From Prevotella sp. (lineage in GTDB: Bacteria > Bacteroidota > Bacteroidia > Bacteroidales > Bacteroidaceae), in contig JAFTFX010000031.1 in the NCBI GenBank assembly GCA_017458225.1, positions 1 to 64,000 of the forward strand: a stretch of 64,000 bases of DNA, given 5' to 3'. Of this stretch, positions 59,684 through 64,000 are shown in pieces (the first letter of the stretch is position 1; every line of letters starts with the position of its first letter). Under the pieces are notes generated by a model. The model made no database searches. It saw only the letters and a program-made list of their open reading frames with translations, and was not told the origin of the DNA. The translations under genes and the position numbers were made by a program.

Positions 59684-62434
59684 GAACAGCCTCAGTTGAC
59701 CAGTCATCTCGTCGATGATCTGCTGCTGGCTCTTGCCTGCATCGGGGTCCAGGTCTTCGTCGGGGGTCTCGGAGTTGTCGGAGTGATCTGAGTATTCTGA
59801 ATACTCTGAGGATTCTGAGTTGTCAGATGATTTCTGCTCTTCTGGGAAGCGCGTGGGCTCCAGTTCCTCAATGCTGCCTATCTCGTTGGTGCTGATGCGC
59901 TTTCCCTTGGCCTTGAAGCCCTTCACACCGATAAACTGCTCGGCATCAATCTCTTCTGAGCCGCGGAACTCGTCGGCACCGCCGTAGGTCACCTTGATGA
60001 GCGGATAGACCACATCGGTGAGCAGCACCAGTCGCGAAGCCTGGTTCTCGCCGATGAAGTTCTGCTTGCGCTTCGAAGCCTCCATCAGGAAGCGCTTCAT
60101 GTAAGGGAAGCCCTGGTTGTCGGCATCGAAGAGCACCGCCGTCCACACCTTGTCGGCCTGGAACTTCTCGATGCGCAGGATGTTCTCCTCGTAGTGGTTG
60201 TTTACGTCGAAGTTCGACAGATAGAAATCGCCGTTCTGCAGCACCACCAGTATCTGGTCGTCATCGAAGAACTCGCCCAGCAGTCGGCCGTGCTCGTCGT
60301 AGTTCAGACGGTTCACGTCGGGATCGTACCACACCTTGCGGCCGCCCAGCGTGCTGTGGCCGTGGCTCTTCAGGCCTATCTTGTGCACGGGTTTCTTCGT
60401 GAGCAGGTTGCCTTTCGAGGCACGCCCCTTGATCATCACGTCGGCGAAACTGCGCTCCAGGAAGATGCTCATGCGCTTGTTTGTGGCCTGTACAGAAGCA
60501 TCGAGGGTAATCTTGATGACCTCGGCCTCGCCGTTGGGGTTGGCGCTGAAGTACATCACCTTCGAGCCGTCGGTGCCCTGCGTCAGGTCGTACTCACGGT
60601 CGCGAGTGATGCCTGTGATGTTGAAACGCTTGATGTAGCACGGGCCCTTGCGACCGTCGCGGTACACCACATTATATATAGTACGCTTGTCGCTCTTCTT
60701 GAACACGCCCAGCCACAGCACGTTTTTGCCCACGAACAGCTTTTCGGCCACGCGCACCACCTTGTATTTGCCGTCCTTGTAGAACAGGATGATGTCGTCG
60801 ATGTCAGAGCAGTTGCACACGAACTCGTCCTTCTTCAGACCCGTTCCGATGAAGCCGTCCTGCCGGTTGATGTACAGTTTCTGGTTGGCCTCCACCACCT
60901 TCGTGGCCTCGATGGTGTCGAAGTTTCGTATCTCGGTCATGCGCGGATGGTCTTTGCCGTACTTGTCTTTCAGGAACTGGAACCACGCCGCGGTCACCTC
61001 AGTCAGGTTGGCCAGGTCGTGGTCTATCTGGTCAATCTCGGCCTTGATGCGTGCCATCAGCTCGTCGGCTTTCTCCTTGTTGAACTTCAGGATGCGCTGC
61101 ATCTTGATTTCCAGCAGTCGCAGAATGTCGTCCTTCGTCACCTCGCGCACCAGCTGCGGATAGTAGGGCGTCAGGCGTTCGTCGATATGCTCGCACACCT
61201 TGTCCACGTTGGGAGCTTCCTCGAATTTCTTGTCCTTGTAGATGCGCTCCTCGATGAAGATTTTTTCCAGCGACTGGAAGTGCAACTGCTCCAGCAGCTC
61301 GTTCTTGCGGATTTCCAGTTCCTGCCGGATCAAGTCTTTCGTGCGTTCTGCCGAGTGGCGCAGCACGTCGCTCACGGTGAGGAACTGCGGCTTTTGGTCG
61401 CTGATGACGCAGCAGTTGGGCGAAATGTTGATTTCGCAGTCGGTGAAGGCGTAGAGGGCATCGAGTGTTTTGTCTGACGACACGCCCGGTGCCAGGTGAA
61501 TCTGAATCTCCACCTGCGCCGAGGTCAGGTCGGTCACGTTGCGTGCCTTGATCTTGCCCTTCTCAATAGCCTTGGTGATGCTCTCGATGAGCGTGCCCAC
61601 CGTCTTCGAGAACGGCAGCTCGCGAATCACCAGCGTCTTCTGATCCAGCTTCTCAATCTTGGCCCTTACCTTCAGCACGCCGCCGCGCTGGCCGTCGTTG
61701 TATTTCGACACGTCGATTGAGCCGCCCGTCTGGAAGTCGGGGTACAGCTGAAACGGCTCGCCATGCAGGTAGCTGATGGCGGCATCGCATATCTCGTTGA
61801 AGTTATGGGGAAGAATCTTCGACGACAGACCCACGGCGATGCCCTCGGCACCCTGCGACAGCAGCAGGGGGAACTTCACGGGCAGCGTGATGGGCTCTTT
61901 GTTGCGGCCGTCGTAGCTCAGCTGCCACTCGGTGGTCTTGGGGTTGAATACGCAATCCAGTGCGAACTTGCTCAGGCGAGCCTCGATATATCGGGGAGCG
62001 GCGGCACGGTCGCCCGTCAGAATGTTGCCCCAGTTGCCCTGTGTGTCCACCAGCAAGTCCTTCTGTCCCAGCTGCACCAGCGCGTCACCGATAGAGGCAT
62101 CGCCGTGAGGGTGGAACTGCATGGTGTGGCCCACAATGTTGGCCACCTTGTTGTAGCGTCCGTCGTCCATGCGCTTCATGGAGTGCAGTATGCGTCGCTG
62201 CACGGGCTTCAGTCCGTCCTCGATGTGGGGCACGGCACGCTCCAGAATCACATACGAGGCATAGTCGAGGAACCAGTTCTGGTACATGCCGCTCAGGTGG
62301 TGAACGGCCGATGCGTCGAAGCGGTTCACCGGCTTGTAGTCGCTATGTCCCTCGGCAGTGTCCGAAGCTTCGGCGTTCTCCTCACTTCTCTCTTCTCTCT
62401 CCTCCAAGATGTCGTCTTTGATTTCGTCGTCCAT
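59669..62434 (-). CDS. parC: Type IIA topoisomerase subunit A (ParC/GyrA-like)
   Basis: 921 residues. Breakage-reunion subunit of a type IIA topoisomerase. The catalytic tyrosine is in RAAAPRYIEARLS near residue 148; DYASYVILERAVPHIEDGLKPVQRRILH and HPHGDASIGDALVQLGQ (quinolone-region) precede it, and the QGAEGIAVGLSSKILPHN block follows. A coiled-coil region and a beta-pinwheel-like C-terminal domain follow. The GyrA-box of true gyrase is not seen, so ParC is more likely; Bacteroidales carry this second 'gyrase/topo IV A' besides GyrA. The tail (about 860-895) is low-complexity (SESSEYSEYSDHSDNSE), encoded by a 9-bp repeat. Confidence 0.9.
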   Translation of the reverse strand: MDDEIKDDILEEREERSEENAEASDTAEGHSDYKPVNRFDASAVHHLSGMYQNWFLDYASYVILERAVPHIEDGLKPVQRRILHSMKRMDDGRYNKVANIVGHTMQFHPHGDASIGDALVQLGQKDLLVDTQGNWGNILTGDRAAAPRYIEARLSKFALDCVFNPKTTEWQLSYDGRNKEPITLPVKFPLLLSQGAEGIAVGLSSKILPHNFNEICDAAISYLHGEPFQLYPDFQTGGSIDVSKYNDGQRGGVLKVRAKIEKLDQKTLVIRELPFSKTVGTLIESITKAIEKGKIKARNVTDLTSAQVEIQIHLAPGVSSDKTLDALYAFTDCEINISPNCCVISDQKPQFLTVSDVLRHSAERTKDLIRQELEIRKNELLEQLHFQSLEKIFIEERIYKDKKFEEAPNVDKVCEHIDERLTPYYPQLVREVTKDDILRLLEIKMQRILKFNKEKADELMARIKAEIDQIDHDLANLTEVTAAWFQFLKDKYGKDHPRMTEIRNFDTIEATKVVEANQKLYINRQDGFIGTGLKKDEFVCNCSDIDDIILFYKDGKYKVVRVAEKLFVGKNVLWLGVFKKSDKRTIYNVVYRDGRKGPCYIKRFNITGITRDREYDLTQGTDGSKVMYFSANPNGEAEVIKITLDASVQATNKRMSIFLERSFADVMIKGRASKGNLLTKKPVHKIGLKSHGHSTLGGRKVWYDPDVNRLNYDEHGRLLGEFFDDDQILVVLQNGDFYLSNFDVNNHYEENILRIEKFQADKVWTAVLFDADNQGFPYMKRFLMEASKRKQNFIGENQASRLVLLTDVVYPLIKVTYGGADEFRGSEEIDAEQFIGVKGFKAKGKRISTNEIGSIEELEPTRFPEEQKSSDNSESSEYSEYSDHSDNSETPDEDLDPDAGKSQQQIIDEMTGQLRLFPDEE
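59768..59832. repeat. 9-bp repeat translated in the ParC tail
   Basis: On the coding strand GAN-TAY-TCN-like units (GAG TAT TCA, GAA TAC TCA, GAT CAC TCC, GAC AAC TCC) are repeated about seven times. The unit is the same type as the non-coding array between murD and ftsW (12611-12695). Confidence 0.75.
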
Positions 62435-62474
62435 ATTGCTTGCTTAGGTCGAGCCCTTAATTTATAGATTTTGC

Positions 62475-62483
62475 GCAAAGTTA
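62475..62483 (-). promoter_or_regulatory. -7 element of parC
   Basis: TAACTTTGC on the minus strand, 41 nt before the ATG at 62434. A 15-bp inverted repeat lies directly upstream (62488-62534), where the -33 region would be. Confidence 0.55.
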
Positions 62484-62487
62484 CTAA

Positions 62488-62534
62488 AAATAATGCTAAA
62501 AGCCGCATTTCTCATGCTCCTTTTAGCATTATTT
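62488..62534. repeat. 15-bp inverted repeat next to the parC promoter
   Basis: AAATAATGCTAAAAG (62488-62502) and CTTTTAGCATTATTT (62520-62534), perfect, with a 17-nt loop. It could be an operator over the -33 region of parC or a hairpin; it does not follow any gene. Confidence 0.8.
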
Positions 62535-62606
62535 TGAAAAAAACATCCAAAAACTCTATTCCTATTCGTCTCTATCTATCGAAAAAAGTTTTGCGCGTAT
62601 TTGCTG

Positions 62607-62671
62607 TTTTGCTGTCACTTGTCATTTGGAAATCCCTTTGTACAAAGGCGTTTTGACAGGTGACAGCAAAA
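62607..62671. repeat. 18-bp inverted repeat in the parC-MFS gap
   Basis: TTTTGCTGTCACTTGTCA (62607-62624) and TGACAGGTGACAGCAAAA (62654-62671) pair over 18 positions with one G-T pair and a 29-nt loop. No gene ends here. Confidence 0.85.
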
Positions 62672-62737
62672 TGTAAGAAAAAAAGTGGAGTAGGCAGTAT
62701 TGCAATCGGCGTCATCTTCTGCTGCAATCTGCCTTAG

Positions 62738-62875
62738 ATTTCGCTCTGATTAACGTCAAACTTCGCTCTGGTTAATATCAGATTGCAGCGAAGTTTGACG
62801 TTAATTAGAGCAGAGTTTGACGTTAACTATAGCAGAAAATGACGTTAATCGTGCCAGAGTTTGCCGCAATTCAAA
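62738..62875. repeat. Inverted cluster of ~22-bp GACGTTAA repeats
   Basis: Two reverse units and four forward units with the core AGTTTGACGTTAAT. The innermost pair is a perfect 19-bp inverted repeat: ATTAACGTCAAACTTCGCT (62749-62767) and AGCGAAGTTTGACGTTAAT (62787-62805). The forward units continue at ~22-bp steps to GAGTTTGCCGCAATTC, just before the -33 element of the MFS gene. It occupies the middle of the 62435-62993 gap. Confidence 0.85.
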
Positions 62876-62893
62876 AATTTTTTGTACTTTTGC
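62861..62893 (+). promoter_or_regulatory. MFS transporter promoter
   Basis: TTG at 62861-62863 and TACTTTTGC at 62885-62893, 21 nt apart. The -33 box is inside the last repeat unit of the GACGTTAA array. The leader to the ATG is ~100 nt. Confidence 0.65.
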
Positions 62894-62993
62894 AGCCGAA
62901 TTCTACAATAATGACTCTATAGCTTGGTAGAGCTAAGCCGCTCGGCAACGCCGTTTGCTACTGGAAGGGCGAAAGAACTCCACAGATTTTTTT
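62894..62993 (+). other. ~100-nt leader of the MFS gene, possibly structured
   Basis: The leader holds several possible stems: TAGCT/AGCTA around TGGTAG, CGGC/GCCG around AAC, and TGGA/TCCA around AGGGCGAAAGAAC, followed by a T7 run just before ATG. A regulatory RNA is conceivable, but it does not match a riboswitch class I can recognise. Confidence 0.3.
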
Positions 62994-64000
62994 ATGGAAA
63001 AGAAAAACGTCTCTAAACGGGTGACGGCCACTATCCTGTCGATGTCGCTGCTCACCGTGATGGCCGGAGCCGCCATCGCGCCCGCACTGGGCATCATGAA
63101 GGCTCATTTCAGTGGGGCAAATCCCCTGCTGGTGCAACTCATCGTCAGCATGCCTGCACTGCTGATTATCGTTACCAACCTGTTCTTCCTGCCCGTCAGC
63201 CGACTTTTGCGCACGCGGGCCATCGCCACCACAGGGCTGCTGCTCTATGTCCTGGCTGGTGCGGGCTGCTTTTTTGTCAATGACATTTATGTGCTGCTTG
63301 TGATGCGAGCACTGCTTGGCATCAGCGTGGGACTCATCATGCCGCTATCCACGGGGCTGCTGGCTTACTATTTTCCGCCTGAGGAACAAGCCCGGCTGAT
63401 GGGACTGTCGGCAGCGATGAACCAGATGGGGGGCGTTGTTGCCACGCTGCTGGCAGGACTGCTGGCTACTATTGAGTGGAACTACGCCTTTCTGGTCTAT
63501 CTGATGGGGCTGATAGCCGTCGTGATGGTGTGGCTGTGGCTGCCCGACGAGCAGCTGGGGTCGGCCAACAAACGGGGCATTCCGTTCCAGCCGCGCCAGT
63601 TGCTTAAGTTCCATCCGTCAGTCGTGGGCATGCTTCTGCTGATGATGATCTTCTTCATCTTTCCCACAAACTTCGCCATCATCGCCCGTCAGCAGACGAC
63701 GCTTTCTACCGAGGCTGTCACGATGATCATGGTGGGTCTCGATGTCGTGGCGTTCTTCGTCGGAATGTTTTTCGGCACGTTGATGCACGCTTTCCGCCAG
63801 CCAGTCAAATACTTCGCCCCTCTGTTCTTCCTTTTGGGCTATGCAGCCTATTTGGCACCCTCGGAATTGTCTGTTGCCAATGAACAATCGTCAATCGCTT
63901 TCATCGTTCTTGGTTCTGTGTTTATCGGTATCGCCAACGGTGTGGGTGTTCCCTATCTGAACACCATTGCCAGCATTAAGGGAGGCAAGAACTCGGCCAC
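62994..64000 (+). CDS. MFS transporter, 5' part
   Basis: 335 residues from ATG 62994; the frame is open to the window end, so the C-terminus is missing. About ten hydrophobic helices are visible, e.g. TILSMSLLTVMAGAAIAPALGIM, VQLIVSMPALLIIVTNLFFLPVS, and the MFS loop-2/3 motif equivalent with RLLRTRAIATTG. LLVMRALLGISVGLIMPLSTGLLAYYF and MGGVVATLLAGLLATIEWNYAF follow. The pattern fits drug- or sugar-type MFS permeases of Bacteroidales; the substrate is not clear. Confidence 0.88.
   Translation, partial: MEKKNVSKRVTATILSMSLLTVMAGAAIAPALGIMKAHFSGANPLLVQLIVSMPALLIIVTNLFFLPVSRLLRTRAIATTGLLLYVLAGAGCFFVNDIYVLLVMRALLGISVGLIMPLSTGLLAYYFPPEEQARLMGLSAAMNQMGGVVATLLAGLLATIEWNYAFLVYLMGLIAVVMVWLWLPDEQLGSANKRGIPFQPRQLLKFHPSVVGMLLLMMIFFIFPTNFAIIARQQTTLSTEAVTMIMVGLDVVAFFVGMFFGTLMHAFRQPVKYFAPLFFLLGYAAYLAPSELSVANEQSSIAFIVLGSVFIGIANGVGVPYLNTIASIKGGKNSA

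Noticed and set aside
60194-61477. 427-codon open frame on the plus strand opposite parC
   Set aside because: Antisense shadow of a strongly conserved gene; Val/His/Leu-rich translation without any recognisable domain.
62920-62945. tRNA-like D arm (AGCTTGGTAGAGCT) in the MFS leader
   Set aside because: No acceptor, anticodon or T arm around it; chance similarity.
62930-62985. SAM or cobalamin riboswitch
   Set aside because: CTCGGCAACG and GGAAGGGCGAAAG only superficially resemble conserved blocks of those classes; the remaining core elements are absent.

Overview
The window is a 64 kb stretch of a Bacteroidales chromosome, most likely Prevotellaceae. The dcw cell-wall/division cluster has Bacteroidota features: a long MraY, a PASTA-tailed FtsI and a FtsA with a charged C-terminal spacer. 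Other lineage markers are fimbrillin-like lipoproteins, a PorT homologue, an Oar-type TonB-dependent receptor, glycine-lipid acyltransferases, DUF4831 and DUF3316 proteins, and many promoters of the Bacteroidota type (TAnnTTTG at -7). Shine-Dalgarno sites are almost absent. There is no phage, insertion sequence or CRISPR array.

Layout. 1-3.2 kb: end of an Ig-like (Big_2) surface protein and two fimbrillin-like lipoproteins, each preceded by a small hairpin element and carrying GC-rich palindromes inside the reading frame. 3.3-3.6 kb: tRNA-Pro and tRNA-Phe. 3.7-20.9 kb (minus): mraZ-rsmH-ftsL-ftsI-murE-mraY-murD-ftsW-murG-murC-ftsQ-ftsA-ftsZ-murF, with a three-copy MraZ-type operator upstream of mraZ. 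21-23 kb: glsA-glsB-like glycine-lipid synthesis genes. 23-28.3 kb (minus): nadK, an ABC exporter, NAD(P)H-hydrate repair enzyme and a DUF4831 protein. 28.6-36.3 kb (plus): DJ-1-like protein, ispD, recG, M23/LysM peptidase, hpt, adk, obgE and a second M23 lipoprotein. 36.4-43.4 kb: an Oar-type receptor that continues into a periplasmic OmpA-like domain, an LptF/LptG permease and ribBA, all overlapping. 43.8-51.4 kb: an unknown protein, an aminotransferase, and an exbB-exbD-exbD-tonB-pstS-like-TPR operon. 51.5-54.8 kb: a small 2[4Fe-4S] ferredoxin missed by length cut-offs, porT-like, a 5'-nucleotidase split in two genes, and rplS. 54.8-57.6 kb: a small protein with a real Shine-Dalgarno, a broken secreted-protein gene fused at its 5' end to a fragment of another gene, and tRNA-Leu. 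57.7-62.4 kb (minus): topoisomerase IV/gyrase A-like subunit, DUF3316 protein and an S41 peptidase lipoprotein. 63-64 kb: start of an MFS transporter, cut by the window edge.

The genes are mainly envelope biogenesis: peptidoglycan precursor synthesis and septation, envelope lipid synthesis, LPS export, TonB energisation and outer-membrane transport, mixed with housekeeping enzymes.

The most unusual signal is in the repeats. Several within-operon spacers are made of unrelated short tandem repeats (8, 8, 9, 9, 22 and 31 bp periods), often including the stop or start codon of the adjacent gene. Larger spacers carry 22-23 bp near-palindromic repeats of three different sequences, one of them as an identical-format trimer at two distant loci. 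Related repeats have also entered coding sequences (fimbrillin-like genes, ParC tail, RsmH). The second notable item is the receptor-OmpA fusion.
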